The position numbers and the translations under genes are program-made. This document shows, one piece after another, positions 1 through 8,781 of a DNA stretch of 64,000 nucleotides. The notes beneath the pieces were generated by a model. That model saw only the letters and a list, made by a program, of their open reading frames with translations. It was not told the origin of the DNA and searched no databases. Positions within the stretch are counted from its first letter, which is position 1; each line of letters begins with the position of its first letter. Source of the DNA: Rhizobiaceae bacterium (GTDB taxonomy: Bacteria > Pseudomonadota > Alphaproteobacteria > Rhizobiales > Rhizobiaceae); assembly GCA_028281105.1 (NCBI GenBank), contig JANQKQ010000033.1:47708-111707 (forward strand). The letters are read 5' to 3'.

Positions 1-416
1 GGTCGTGACAGCGCATAGGCATTGTCGTACTCGCCCTTCAAAACACCCTCTACGGCGCGAATCGACAGCCCCGCCGACAGGGCGGCGATCTCAAACGCAC
101 CGGGGCCAAACGGCGTGCGCAGCCCGAGTTCGCCTCCATCCTTGTCGGAAAGCGCCTTGAATTCGTCGAGATAGGACTTGGGATGTATCCTGCGCAGATC
201 TTCCATGGTCGCCGGGTCAGCCGATGAGAGAGCGAGATCGTTCTCAAGGCCGGTGACGGAAATCAGGTTTCGCAGCCGACGTTTGGTTTCCGGCGCTTCC
301 GGCAACCCCCCTGACACGAAGGGCTGAACGTGACCTCCCACCGGCACCAGCATCGCGTAGTTGCTTCCCGCATGCCAGAAAGTCTTCTCATCCCACAGGA
401 ACCCTGTCTTGCGCAT
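1..416 (-). CDS. Class II histone deacetylase / acetylpolyamine amidohydrolase family protein, partial (C-terminus beyond left edge)
   Basis: Reading the minus strand from an ATG at 414-416 gives an open frame that runs off the window at base 1 (about 138 codons seen). The N-terminus starts MRKTGFLWDEKTFWHAGSNY, followed by EAPETKRRLRNLI, HPKSYLDEFKAL, GPGAFEIAALSAG and EYDNAYALSR. This series is typical of the first third of zinc-dependent class II deacetylases (HDAC fold, acetylpolyamine amidohydrolases), in which the next motif is the metal/catalytic PPGHH segment, here outside the window. Family members deacetylate acetylpolyamines or other N-acetyl compounds; the substrate cannot be told from this fragment. 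The gene diverges from the LysR gene at 556 across a 139-bp AT-rich spacer, so that regulator may control it (inference). Confidence 0.85.
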   Translation of the reverse strand, partial: MRKTGFLWDEKTFWHAGSNYAMLVPVGGHVQPFVSGGLPEAPETKRRLRNLISVTGLENDLALSSADPATMEDLRRIHPKSYLDEFKALSDKDGGELGLRTPFGPGAFEIAALSAGLSIRAVEGVLKGEYDNAYALSR

Positions 417-516
417 CTATCCGTCAACCCGACCGCTTGCCGTCATCCAATCACCATCGATCCTAGGCCTTTGGTTCTTCGAGAAAAAACACATTCCGCT
501 CATTCCATAAAATATA

Positions 517-546
517 TTGTTTACAACAGTTGATACATTGAATAAT
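517..546 (+). promoter_or_regulatory. Candidate promoter and palindrome of the LysR gene / divergent intergenic region
   Basis: The spacer 417-555 is much richer in A+T than its surroundings. It contains TTGTTT at 517-522 and, 18 bp on, AATAAT at 541-546, a fair -35/-10 pair for the plus-strand regulator. TTGTTTACAA (517-526) is a perfect inverted repeat, which could be part of a LysR-type binding site shared with the divergent deacetylase gene. This assignment rests on motif inspection only. Confidence 0.35.
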
Positions 547-555
547 GAAGCGCTG

Positions 556-1521
556 ATGAAACTTACCTTGCGCCAGATCGAATATGTCCGTGAAGCCGGG
601 CAACTGAAAAGCATCACCGCGGCGAGTAAAAAGCTAAATATTTCACAGTCTTCCATCGTCGCGGCGATCAACCTGGCGGAGGAAATCACCGGCGCGACGC
701 TGTTCTATCGGCGCAAGGGTCACGGCATGGAGGTGACGCCTGCGGGTCAGGAATTCCTCATTTCGGCGCGACGCGTGTTGGCGAGCAACGAGGAGTTTGA
801 AAGATCCCTTTTTGCGTTTTCAAATCCGTCGACGCCTACGCTGAGGCTCGGATGCTTTTCACCATTTGGTTCCATTCTCATACCGCCCGTTCTCAAACGC
901 TACATCGAGGAGAACGGCAAATGCAGCATCAATCTCCTGGAAGGGGACCAGACCGAGTTGCGGAACTGGCTGGTTGCCGGCGACGTCGACCTGGTGGTCA
1001 CTTACGACATCGGCGAGATGTACGGCGTCGGTGTGACGCCGATCTGCAAGTGCCCGGCACACGCGTTGCTCAATCGAGAGGACCCCGACGCGTCGAAGGA
1101 AGCGATTTCCATGAAGACGCTGTCCCGCAAGCCGCATATTCTCTTGGACCTGCCGGAGACGCGATCCTATCTTCTCGCCCTGCTCGACTACACCGGACAG
1201 CAACCGCAGATCGTTCTGAGAACCCGGTCCTACAACACGATCCGCACGGCGGTCGCAAACGGCCTAGGCGCTTCGATCCTCAACATCCGGCCCGCCGCCA
1301 GCGGACGGGACACAGACAGCCTGGTCAGGGTTCCGATCTCCGACAATCTCAGGGATCCGACATTGGTCGTCGCCGACCCGTATGGCGAGCACAAGCCGGA
1401 ATATGTGCGGTCCTTCATCAGGGTGCTGCACCGATATTTCTTCGACCTGGGACCGGAAAACTTTGCGGTCGTGCGGAAAAAGGATGCCCACGACCTGCTC
1501 TATGAGGCGCCGGACGTGTGA
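556..1521 (+). CDS. LysR family transcriptional regulator
   Basis: A 321-residue protein with the standard LysR layout. Residues 1-60 form the winged HTH (MKLTLRQIEYVREAGQLKSI, then AASKKLNISQSSIVAAI and GATLFYRRKG), followed by a linker helix (TPAGQEFLISARRVL). Residues from about 90 onward form the periplasmic-binding-protein-like effector domain (LRLGCFSPFGSILIPPVL is its first strand). The frame is open upstream to a TTG at 517, but family N-termini begin at MKLTLRQ, so ATG 556 is chosen; there is no strong Shine-Dalgarno before it. LysR proteins commonly control the divergent neighbour, here the deacetylase gene. The effector is unknown. Confidence 0.9.
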   Translation: MKLTLRQIEYVREAGQLKSITAASKKLNISQSSIVAAINLAEEITGATLFYRRKGHGMEVTPAGQEFLISARRVLASNEEFERSLFAFSNPSTPTLRLGCFSPFGSILIPPVLKRYIEENGKCSINLLEGDQTELRNWLVAGDVDLVVTYDIGEMYGVGVTPICKCPAHALLNREDPDASKEAISMKTLSRKPHILLDLPETRSYLLALLDYTGQQPQIVLRTRSYNTIRTAVANGLGASILNIRPAASGRDTDSLVRVPISDNLRDPTLVVADPYGEHKPEYVRSFIRVLHRYFFDLGPENFAVVRKKDAHDLLYEAPDV

Positions 1522-1551
1522 GCTTCAAAAAGAGAGAAACTTCGTCTGAAT

Positions 1552-1627
1552 TGGTGGAGCCGAGGGGAATCGAACCCCTGACCTTTACATTGCGAACGTA
1601 ACGCTCTCCCAACTGAGCTACGGCCCC
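1552..1627 (-). tRNA. tRNA-Ala (anticodon CGC)
   Basis: The minus strand folds as a complete 76-nt tRNA including an encoded CCA (1552-1554). The acceptor arms GGGGCCG and CGGCTCC pair over 7 bp with a G3:U70 wobble, the identity element for alanyl-tRNA synthetase. The D arm is GCTC..GAGC, the anticodon loop TTCGCAA gives anticodon CGC (codon GCG), and the T arm is AGGGG-TTCGATT-CCCCT. It lies convergent to the LysR gene. A T-rich run (TTTCTCTCTTTTT on the minus strand) follows within 30 bp, without a clear hairpin. Confidence 0.97.
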
Positions 1628-1729
1628 ACGAGCGGCGGTTTCTGTGCGCCGCCAGCCCACGTCTATCACAACCGGTCGGCTTGGCAACCGCCGCCAGCCG
1701 AGGTGGATGAATCGCAGAATGGACCGGCG

Positions 1730-3883
1730 CTAACGCGCCTTTGCCTTGGCTTTTGCCTTGCCAGGCTTGGCCTTCGCGCCGGCCTTGCCTTTGCCCTTCT
1801 GCGAGCCCGCCTGCGTAATCACCGGCTCCATCTCCGCGAGCACATCGGCGGCCAGGTGGCACTTGATGAAGTTGTCCGGCGCGACTTCCTGCATCACGGG
1901 CACTTCGGTTTCGCACTTGTTGCCCGGCACCCGGTCTTTCCAGCGACAGCGGGTCTGGAACGGGCAGCCCGGCGGCGGGTTCACGGCCGAGGGAATGTCG
2001 CCTTCCAGCACCACGTGCTTCTTCTGGATCGAGGTGTCTGCGATCGGGACCGCCGACAGCAGCGCCTCGGTATAGGGGTGGTAGGGCGGCGCGAATACCG
2101 CTTCGGTCGGCCCCTGCTCCAGCACGTGGCCCAGATACATCACCAGGATCCGGTCGGAGAGATAGCGCACGATCGACAGGTCGTGGGAGATGAAGAGCAA
2201 CGTAGTTCGGCTGGAGCGCTGGATTTCCATCAGCAGGTCGGTGACGGCCGCCTGCACCGAGACGTCCAGCGCGGAGACCGGCTCGTCGGCGACCACGATG
2301 CGCGGGGTTCCGGCAAAGGCCCGCGCGATGCCGACGCGCTGCTTCTGGCCGCCGGAGAGCTGGCGCGGCATGCGCTTGGCGAATTCGCGCGGCAGCTTCA
2401 CCAGGTCGAGCAGTTCCAGCATCTTGGATTCGCGCTCGGCGTCATCCTTGCCGACCTGGAACTTCTCCAGCACGCGGATGATCTGACTGCCGACCCCGTG
2501 TGACGGGTTGAGCGTGTCGAACGGGTTCTGGAACACCATCTGGATCGAAGAGACGGTACGCGTGTTGCGGTCTTCGATCTCGATGGATTGGATCGACTTG
2601 CCGTCCAGCTCCACCAGACCGTCCGTGGCCGTTTCCAGCCCCATCAGCACCTTGGCCAGGGTCGACTTGCCGCAACCCGATTCGCCGACGATCGCCAGCG
2701 TTTCGGCCTCACGCGCTTCGAAGCTCAAGGTCTCGTTCGCCTTGACCACCCGTTTCTCGCCACCGGAGAACAGGGCGCTGGCGGAAACTTCGTAGTACTT
2801 CTTCAGATCGTCGATTTTGAGCACCACATCGCCGATCGGCGTCGGCTCGCTGTCGCTGCGGCGCTTGATCGGCGCGTCCCAATCGATCTCCTTGAACTTC
2901 AGGCAGCGGCTTTCGTGGCGGTCGTCGCCGGCGATCGTATCCATCTTGATGTCGGCGGCGTCGCAGCGGCCGGCCTCGAAATAGTCGCAGCGCGGGCCGA
3001 AATTGCAGCCCGGCGGGCGCTCGTGCGGCAGCGGGAAGTTGCCGGGAATGGCGATGAGCGGCCGCGCGTTCTTGTCCGCGCCGGGCAGCGGGATCGAGCG
3101 GAACAGCCCCTGGGTATAGGGGTGGCGCATCTTGTCGAACACGTCTTCGATCGAGCCGGTCTCCACCGCCTCGCCCGAATACATCACGCACAGCCGGTCA
3201 CAGGTCTCCAGCACCAGGCCCAGATTGTGCGAGATGAACAGCATCGACGTGCCGTACTGCTCGCCCAGGTCCTTGACCAACTCGACAATGCCGGCCTCCA
3301 CGGTCACGTCGAGCGCGGTGGTCGGCTCGTCCAGGATCAGCAGGCTCGGCTTCGACATCAGCGCCATGGCGATGACGATGCGCTGCTGCTGGCCGCCGGA
3401 AAGCTGGTGCGGGAACGACTTCAGGATGCGCTCGGGATCGGGCAGGCGCACGCTTTCGACCACCTCCAGCGCCATCTTGTAGGCATCGGCGGCGCTCACG
3501 CCCTCATGGATGATCGGCACCTCCATGAGCTGCCGGTCGATCTTCATCGCCGGGTTGAGCGAGGCCATCGGCTCCTGGTAGATCATCGCGATTTCCGAGC
3601 CGCGAATGTCGCGCAGCTCCTTTGGCGACAGGGTCGACAGATCGCGGCCCTTGAACTTGATCGAGCCGCCGACGATCTTGCCGTTGACGCCCAGGTCCTG
3701 CATCACGCCCAGTGCCACAGTGGACTTACCGCAACCCGATTCCCCGACCAGCCCCATCGCCTCACCCGGTTCGACGGCGCAGGAGAAATCCATCACCGCC
3801 GGGATTTCGCCGGCCTGGGTGAAGAACGAGATCGACAGGTCCTCGATTTCCAGGATCGGGCCGTCATAGTTCTGCTTTTCCAT
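1730..3883 (-). CDS. Dipeptide/oligopeptide-type ABC transporter ATP-binding protein, two fused ATPase domains
   Basis: A 717-residue protein that joins the DppD-like and DppF-like ATPases in one chain. Half 1 has Walker A GESGCGKST (about 47-55), signature QLSGGQQQR (about 160) and Walker B ILDEPTTALD (about 183). Half 2 repeats these at about 400, 508 and 533 (DEPVSALD). Each half ends with the OppD/F C-terminal extension carrying spaced cysteines (CNFGPRCD and CPFQTRCR), typical of nickel/peptide-class transporters. It energises import through the two permeases encoded just upstream on the same strand (11 bp gap). Unusual: the last 25 residues (from about 693) are almost only Lys, Ala and Gly (KAKPGKAKAKAKAR), a tail absent from typical family members. 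Confidence 0.92.
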   Translation of the reverse strand: MEKQNYDGPILEIEDLSISFFTQAGEIPAVMDFSCAVEPGEAMGLVGESGCGKSTVALGVMQDLGVNGKIVGGSIKFKGRDLSTLSPKELRDIRGSEIAMIYQEPMASLNPAMKIDRQLMEVPIIHEGVSAADAYKMALEVVESVRLPDPERILKSFPHQLSGGQQQRIVIAMALMSKPSLLILDEPTTALDVTVEAGIVELVKDLGEQYGTSMLFISHNLGLVLETCDRLCVMYSGEAVETGSIEDVFDKMRHPYTQGLFRSIPLPGADKNARPLIAIPGNFPLPHERPPGCNFGPRCDYFEAGRCDAADIKMDTIAGDDRHESRCLKFKEIDWDAPIKRRSDSEPTPIGDVVLKIDDLKKYYEVSASALFSGGEKRVVKANETLSFEAREAETLAIVGESGCGKSTLAKVLMGLETATDGLVELDGKSIQSIEIEDRNTRTVSSIQMVFQNPFDTLNPSHGVGSQIIRVLEKFQVGKDDAERESKMLELLDLVKLPREFAKRMPRQLSGGQKQRVGIARAFAGTPRIVVADEPVSALDVSVQAAVTDLLMEIQRSSRTTLLFISHDLSIVRYLSDRILVMYLGHVLEQGPTEAVFAPPYHPYTEALLSAVPIADTSIQKKHVVLEGDIPSAVNPPPGCPFQTRCRWKDRVPGNKCETEVPVMQEVAPDNFIKCHLAADVLAEMEPVITQAGSQKGKGKAGAKAKPGKAKAKAKAR

Positions 3884-3894
3884 GATCGTCCCTC

Positions 3895-5049
3895 CTAGTC
3901 TTTCAGCGACTGCTCGCGCAGCCCGTCCGCCAACAGGTTGAGCCCGAGCACCAGGCTCATCAGCGACAGCGCCGGCGGCAGCGCGGGGTGCGGGAACAAC
4001 GCCAGCAGCTTGCGGCCTTCATTGATGGTCGAGCCCCAGTCCGGGCTCTCCGGACTGACGCCGAGGCCGAAGAAGCCCAACGTTCCCAACAGGATGGTGG
4101 TGTAGCCGATGCGCAGGCAGAAATCGACGATCAGCGGCCCGCGCGCGTTCGGCAGGATCTCCCAAAGCATGATGTACCAGGGCCCCTCCCCTCGGGTCTG
4201 GGCGGCGGCCACATAGTCGCGGGTCTTGATGTCCATGGTCAGCCCGCGCACGATGCGGAACACCGTGGGCGAATTGACGAACACGACCGAGACGAAAATG
4301 TTGAGCAGGTTCGGGTCCATCGACCACACGCCGAGCGGATCGGAGTTGAACGCCAGCCCGGAATAGACCCACAGCCCGATCGTCATGGTGAGCACCAGAT
4401 AGATCGTCAGCTTCTGTGGCTGGACGAAATATTTGGTCCGGAACAGCACCACCAGGAAGATGATGGGGAACAGGAACAGGACCGCCGCCAGGACCACCGG
4501 AATGCCGGTGGTGCGGATTTCCGGGGTGACCAGCAGGTAGAACAGCAGGATCACCGGGAACGCCAGCACCATGTTGGCCAGGAAGCTCAGGATGGTATCC
4601 AGCCGGCCGTGGAAGTAGCCGGCGGGCAAGCCCAGCGTAATCCCGACCATGAAGGCGAACACGGTGGCCGCCGGGGCGATCGACAGCACCGTGCGGCTGC
4701 CGTGGATCACCCGGGAGAACACGTCGCGAGCCAGATTGTCGCCGCCGAGCAGATAGAACGCCCCTTCCTGGCCGACGACCGGCCAGCCCGGCTTCTTGTG
4801 CTTCATGCCGGAGATCTGCTCGATCGGATCGAACGGGGCGATGATGTCGGCGAACAGCGCGGTGAAGATCCAGAACAGCACGATGCCGAGCCCGATCATG
4901 CCGACGGACGAGTTGAACAGCTTGCCGTATAGGCCCAGCCGCGACTTGAACGTGATCGAGACGGCGAAGACGGCGATGAGCGCGACCCAGACGGGAATGA
5001 GCTGGATCAGGATGCGCCAGATGATCTCAAGTAAAGTCAGTTGTTCCAT
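3895..5049 (-). CDS. ABC transporter permease, DppC/OppC type
   Basis: A 384-residue inner-membrane permease with several hydrophobic segments and the BPD_transp_1 core near the C-terminus. The EAA-like loop reads YVAAAQTRGEGPWYIMLWEI, followed by LPNARGPLIVDFCLRIGYT. The GLGVSPESPDWGSTINEGR segment near the end is characteristic of the DppC subfamily. It is longer than a usual DppC (about 300 residues), because an N-terminal membrane segment and an extra hydrophobic stretch (about residues 180-235) are inserted before the core. It pairs with the DppB-like permease whose gene ends 13 bp upstream, and belongs to the same four-gene importer operon. Confidence 0.9.
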   Translation of the reverse strand: MEQLTLLEIIWRILIQLIPVWVALIAVFAVSITFKSRLGLYGKLFNSSVGMIGLGIVLFWIFTALFADIIAPFDPIEQISGMKHKKPGWPVVGQEGAFYLLGGDNLARDVFSRVIHGSRTVLSIAPAATVFAFMVGITLGLPAGYFHGRLDTILSFLANMVLAFPVILLFYLLVTPEIRTTGIPVVLAAVLFLFPIIFLVVLFRTKYFVQPQKLTIYLVLTMTIGLWVYSGLAFNSDPLGVWSMDPNLLNIFVSVVFVNSPTVFRIVRGLTMDIKTRDYVAAAQTRGEGPWYIMLWEILPNARGPLIVDFCLRIGYTTILLGTLGFFGLGVSPESPDWGSTINEGRKLLALFPHPALPPALSLMSLVLGLNLLADGLREQSLKD

Positions 5050-5062
5050 GATGCCCGCCCTC

Positions 5063-6106
5063 CTACGTCACGCGGATGCGCGGGTTGAGGTAGACGTAGC
5101 CGATGTCCGATATCAGCTGGGTGATCAGCACCACCGCCACGGCCACCACCGAGCAACTGAGCAGCAGCTCGATGTCGTTGTTCGAGGCCGCCTGCACCAA
5201 GGTCCAGCCGAAGCCTTTGTAGTTAAACAGGGTTTCGACGATGACGACGCCGGTGAGCAGCCACGGGAACTGCAGCATGATTACGGTGAACGGCGCGATC
5301 AGCGCGTTTCGCAGCGCGTGCTTGATGACGATCATCGGGAAGGAAACGCCCTTCAGCCGGGCGGTCCGAATATATTGCGCCGTCATCACCTCGGCCATGG
5401 ACGCGCGCGTCATGCGCGCGATGTAACCCATGCCGTAGAGCGCCATGGTGAGCACCGGCAAGGTGAAATTCTCGAATGTGATGCCGGAGTCGCTGGCCGA
5501 GGTGGCCGACCCCTTGAACCACTTCAGCCCCACCATCGACGAGGCGAACACGACGATGAAAATGACGCCGGAGACGTATTCCGGCGTCGCCGTTGTCGCG
5601 ATGGAGAAGGTCGATAAGGTGCGATCGGTGCGCGAGCCTTCGCGCATGCCGGCCAGCACGCCGACCAACAGGGCCGACGGCACCATGACCACCATCACCC
5701 AGAACATCAGCCAGCCGGTATTGGCGAGCCGCTTGGCGATGATGGTGGAAACTTCGTCCGAGAACACGGTGGACAGGCCCAGGCTTCCCTGCAGCACGCC
5801 ACAGAAGCGCGGTGTCACCTCCTGGCCCTTGCGCACGCAGCGTCCGGTCAGCTTGCCGTCCTCGTCAACCAGGGTCCAGCCGGGGACGATCCCCAGCCAT
5901 TCGCCGTAACGCAGCAACACCGGCCGGCTGTAGCCGCGATCGTCGAGCCAACTCGCAACCTGCTCATCGGTCATGCGCATGTTGGCCTGGGTCTTGGCCA
6001 GCTTCTCCAGATTGGGTTCCAGATTGGTCAGATAGAACACGACCAGGGTGAGGCAGAATGCCGTGAGAATCATCACCCCGAAGCGCTTCAGGAAAAAACT
6101 CAGCAT
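5063..6106 (-). CDS. ABC transporter permease, DppB/OppB type
   Basis: A 347-residue integral membrane protein beginning MLSFFLKRFGVMILTAFCLT, the hallmark N-terminal helix of DppB-type permeases. The C-terminal half carries the transporter core, with ARMTRASMAEVMTAQYIRTA and RLKGVSFPMIVIKHALRNAL as the EAA loop contacting the ATPase, then the usual NYKGFGWTLVQAA segment. It forms the translocation heterodimer with the DppC-like partner. It lies between the binding-protein gene and dppC-like gene, all on the minus strand. Confidence 0.92.
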   Translation of the reverse strand: MLSFFLKRFGVMILTAFCLTLVVFYLTNLEPNLEKLAKTQANMRMTDEQVASWLDDRGYSRPVLLRYGEWLGIVPGWTLVDEDGKLTGRCVRKGQEVTPRFCGVLQGSLGLSTVFSDEVSTIIAKRLANTGWLMFWVMVVMVPSALLVGVLAGMREGSRTDRTLSTFSIATTATPEYVSGVIFIVVFASSMVGLKWFKGSATSASDSGITFENFTLPVLTMALYGMGYIARMTRASMAEVMTAQYIRTARLKGVSFPMIVIKHALRNALIAPFTVIMLQFPWLLTGVVIVETLFNYKGFGWTLVQAASNNDIELLLSCSVVAVAVVLITQLISDIGYVYLNPRIRVT

Positions 6107-6252
6107 GAACGTCCCCCGTATGGCCCGTTGAAATTGTCAGGCCGGCTGGTCGCAATCACCCCCGCTTGCGCCGCGGCTTGTTTTGATATTGCACGGGCAG
6201 ATAGTCCAAGGGGGCGAACCTTTCGGCCGCCCCCTTGGAGATCGTTAGCCGG

Positions 6253-7911
6253 TTAGGCGTCGATCCACAGATTTTCGATATGCAGTTCGAAGGTGGGATG
6301 CTTCTCCGCGCCCTTCACATACGACCGTGCGTGCCGCGAGATGGTGCGCCAGTAAGGCTGGATGGTCACACCCTCTTCCTGCATGATCTCCTGCAGCCGC
6401 TTCATCAGCACCCGACGCTTGTCCGCATCGGCGATCGCCAGCGCCTGGGTGACCAGATCGTCGAACTCCGCGTTGGAGAACCCGAACTCGTTCCAGGCCT
6501 GGCCCGAACGGTAGGCCAGCGCCAGGATCTGAATACCCAACGGACGCATGTTCCAGTTGGTCGACGAGAACGGATATTTCGTCCAGTCGTTCCAGAAGGT
6601 CGAGCCCGGCAGGATCGTGCGCTTGACGTTGATGCCGGCGTCACGCAATTGCGCGGCGACCGCGTCGGTGCTAGCCCGGCGCCAGTCGTCATCGATCGAC
6701 ATCAATTCGTGCTCGTAGTCCGCCATATTGGCTTCTGCCAGAAGCGCCTTGGCGGCGTCCACGTCACGCTTGATCGGCGGCAGCTCGGCGTATTCGGGAT
6801 GGATCGGGCAGACATGGTGGTTCTCTGCCGGAATGCCCAAACCGGCCACGCCCAGTTCCAGCACCACTGCATTGTCGACCGCCAGCGCCAGCGCCCGGCG
6901 CACCCGTGCGTCGGCATACGGCTTCTTGCCGTCGACTTCCGCTTCCTGGTTGGGGCGGATGACGATGGTGGCCGCGGTGATCGCGTCGGAGCGAACCAGA
7001 TCGATGCTGTCGAAGATCTCGACGAACTCACCGGTCGATTCCCAGTTCATGTCGATTTCTTCGGCTTCATAGGCGGCCAGATACGCCGACGGGTCGGTGC
7101 CGTAGTCGATGAACTCGATCTGGTCGAGATGGGCCGAGCCGTTCCACCACGCGCCCTCGCCGCGGTTTTTCAGCACGGATTTGACGCCCACCTCATGGCT
7201 GACCAACTCAAACGGGCCGGTGCCCGGATGGCCGTCGGTGATGTCGGAGCCGTCATAGCCGCGATGCACGATTAGGCCCGGATAGTCGGCCATGCCCGGG
7301 ACGATGGTGATGTCCGGGCTCGGCAGGTGCAGCTTGACCGTGTGGCTGTCGACCTTCTCGATCACACCGTCGGCGAGCTTGCCGCTGTCGTCGTCGACCA
7401 TGGTGGCCATGCGGCCGGCCATCGAGTTACCCTCGATCGACTTGTCGCACCAGCGGGTCAGGTTGAAGATCACGTCGTCGGCGTTGAACTCGTCGCCGTT
7501 CGACCATTTGACGCCCTTGCGCGCGTGCAGCACGTATTCGGTGGCGTCTTCGTTGACTTCCCAGCTCTCCAGCAGCCACGGCACGAAGGTGCTGTCGCGG
7601 GTGTAGCGAACCAGGTTCTCGTGCATGCCGCGGGCGACCGAGGCCATTTCCGACCAGTCGAAGACGATCGGGTCGGGAATGCGGCGTACGCTCATCTCGC
7701 AGCGCAGGGTGCCGCCCTTCTTGGCGTGGCTCGCAGCCTCGGCCGGCGCCGGCATTCCCAGCAGGCCGTATGCGGTCGCCGTCGTCGCGCCGAAGGCCGA
7801 CGCCAGGGCGAGGAACTCGCGCCTTTCCATTTTGCCGTCAAGCGTCTCTTTGGCCCAGGAATATACCTGCTCCTTGAGGGGCTTGCCGTTCATATCGAGG
7901 TGTTTGGTCAT
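6253..7911 (-). CDS. ABC transporter substrate-binding protein, family 5 (peptide/nickel type), Tat-type signal
   Basis: A 552-residue periplasmic binding protein of the SBP_bac_5 family: [19 protein letters not shown] at the start of the mature chain, [20 protein letters not shown] and FNLTRWCD in lobe I, and [14 protein letters not shown] later. A twin-arginine motif [15 protein letters not shown] (R30-R31) is followed by a hydrophobic run and an Ala-rich cleavage region near residue 60; an extra 27-residue hydrophilic segment precedes it. The start is supported by GGGAGG 6 bp upstream. Family members bind peptides, opines, glycosides or metals, so the substrate is uncertain. It is the first gene of the importer operon. 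Confidence 0.9.
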   Translation of the reverse strand: MTKHLDMNGKPLKEQVYSWAKETLDGKMERREFLALASAFGATTATAYGLLGMPAPAEAASHAKKGGTLRCEMSVRRIPDPIVFDWSEMASVARGMHENLVRYTRDSTFVPWLLESWEVNEDATEYVLHARKGVKWSNGDEFNADDVIFNLTRWCDKSIEGNSMAGRMATMVDDDSGKLADGVIEKVDSHTVKLHLPSPDITIVPGMADYPGLIVHRGYDGSDITDGHPGTGPFELVSHEVGVKSVLKNRGEGAWWNGSAHLDQIEFIDYGTDPSAYLAAYEAEEIDMNWESTGEFVEIFDSIDLVRSDAITAATIVIRPNQEAEVDGKKPYADARVRRALALAVDNAVVLELGVAGLGIPAENHHVCPIHPEYAELPPIKRDVDAAKALLAEANMADYEHELMSIDDDWRRASTDAVAAQLRDAGINVKRTILPGSTFWNDWTKYPFSSTNWNMRPLGIQILALAYRSGQAWNEFGFSNAEFDDLVTQALAIADADKRRVLMKRLQEIMQEEGVTIQPYWRTISRHARSYVKGAEKHPTFELHIENLWIDA

Positions 7912-7941
7912 CTGATACCTCCCGATGACAAGTTCTACTGA

Positions 7942-7958
7942 CGTCTGTTCGACAGACG
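7942..7958. promoter_or_regulatory. Perfect inverted repeat in the 5' leader of the ABC importer operon
   Basis: CGTCTGT-TCG-ACAGACG is a perfect 7-bp dyad with a 3-bp centre, about 30 bp upstream of the binding-protein start codon. It could be an operator for a dimeric regulator, or an mRNA hairpin next to the ribosome binding site. No function is proven. Confidence 0.4.
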
Positions 7959-8068
7959 GTCGGGTTTAAAGACTGCCAGCAATCGCCTGATCTTCCCGTC
8001 GACCAGTTCCCCAATAAGACCTTATGCGATCGGTTTCGAGCATCGCCTGAATGCAGACTTGTGGCTTG

Positions 8069-8097
8069 ATCGCAACATATGCGTGCCGACAGGTCAA
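8069..8097 (-). promoter_or_regulatory. Weak candidate promoter of the ABC importer operon
   Basis: On the minus strand TTGACC (8097-8092) is followed after 17 bp by TGCGAT (8074-8069). The -35 is good and the -10 poor. It lies in the only gap (7912-8190) between soxG and the importer genes, so some promoter for the operon is expected here. Confidence 0.25.
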
Positions 8098-8190
8098 CCT
8101 TTTGCGACACGATTGGCGTAAATGGAACACCCCGTGACGGTTAAATTTCGGTCATGGGGAAAGTGTTCGCCGCAGGCGCGATTGCGGGCT

Positions 8191-8781
8191 TTACCCGTAA
8201 CCGGCACTGGCGATCGCGATCTCGAAATCGTGAACCAGATCGCGGGCGCTGGAGCGCGCGGCCAGCACCTGGAAGACCGGGCCGGTCTCACCGCCGCCGA
8301 CAAGGGCCAGTTGCACGGCCAGATGGCCGGCCAGTGTCCTGGCGGTGTCGCCCGGCTTGAAAACGGCCGGATGCAGATCGATGGGGCACAGCCGTGCGAG
8401 GGTTTCGCGCGCGAGCGGTCCCGCCAGTTCCAGCATCACGAACGCGTCGGACTGATCGGTGACGGCCGCCCTGCCATTGAGCGCTGGGGCCAACTGCGCG
8501 AACGCGCCGGCGGCGTTCGCCTTATCCATCTGTACAAACCACTGGTTGAGGCCGGACCATAAGATCAGCATGCCTTCATGCCAGGCCGTCTTGCCCGCCT
8601 TCGGCAGCGCCACGCCCGTTTCCGTCTTGAAGGCGCGGGCGACGCGGCTCGCGTTCCCGGCGTGACAGGCAAGCGACAGCATTGCCCGGCCGCTGACCTC
8701 GCGCAGGGCTGCTCCCTCACTTTGTGGCATCGAAACGCCGGCCAGATGGGAACGCGCCGCCAATTCTGGAATCTTAGCCAC
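8191..8781 (-). CDS. soxG: Sarcosine oxidase, gamma subunit
   Basis: A 196-residue protein from a GTG at 8781, whose first 8 bp overlap the end of soxA (stop 8774-8776). It reads VAKIPELAARSHLAGV and later SGLNQWFVQMD and VTDQSDAFVMLELAGPLARE, the GcvT-like folate-binding fragment typical of SoxG. In the heterotetrameric enzyme, gamma helps hold the alpha-beta interface. The frame is open further upstream inside soxA, but that part is a shadow of soxA; the gamma family begins at the GTG. Last gene of soxBDAG. Confidence 0.88.
   Translation of the reverse strand: MAKIPELAARSHLAGVSMPQSEGAALREVSGRAMLSLACHAGNASRVARAFKTETGVALPKAGKTAWHEGMLILWSGLNQWFVQMDKANAAGAFAQLAPALNGRAAVTDQSDAFVMLELAGPLARETLARLCPIDLHPAVFKPGDTARTLAGHLAVQLALVGGGETGPVFQVLAARSSARDLVHDFEIAIASAGYG

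Noticed and set aside
50..247. Short minus-strand 65-codon frame near the left edge
   Set aside because: It is in another frame of the deacetylase gene, whose real frame runs off the edge at 1 and carries family motifs.
1521..1551. Intrinsic terminator shared by LysR and the tRNA
   Set aside because: There is a T/A-rich run but no paired stem next to it.
2588..3898. Long plus-strand open frame (436 codons) opposite the fused ABC ATPase
   Set aside because: High GC makes long antisense frames common. Its composition is His/Arg/Gln-rich shadow-like and the minus strand carries complete ABC motifs.
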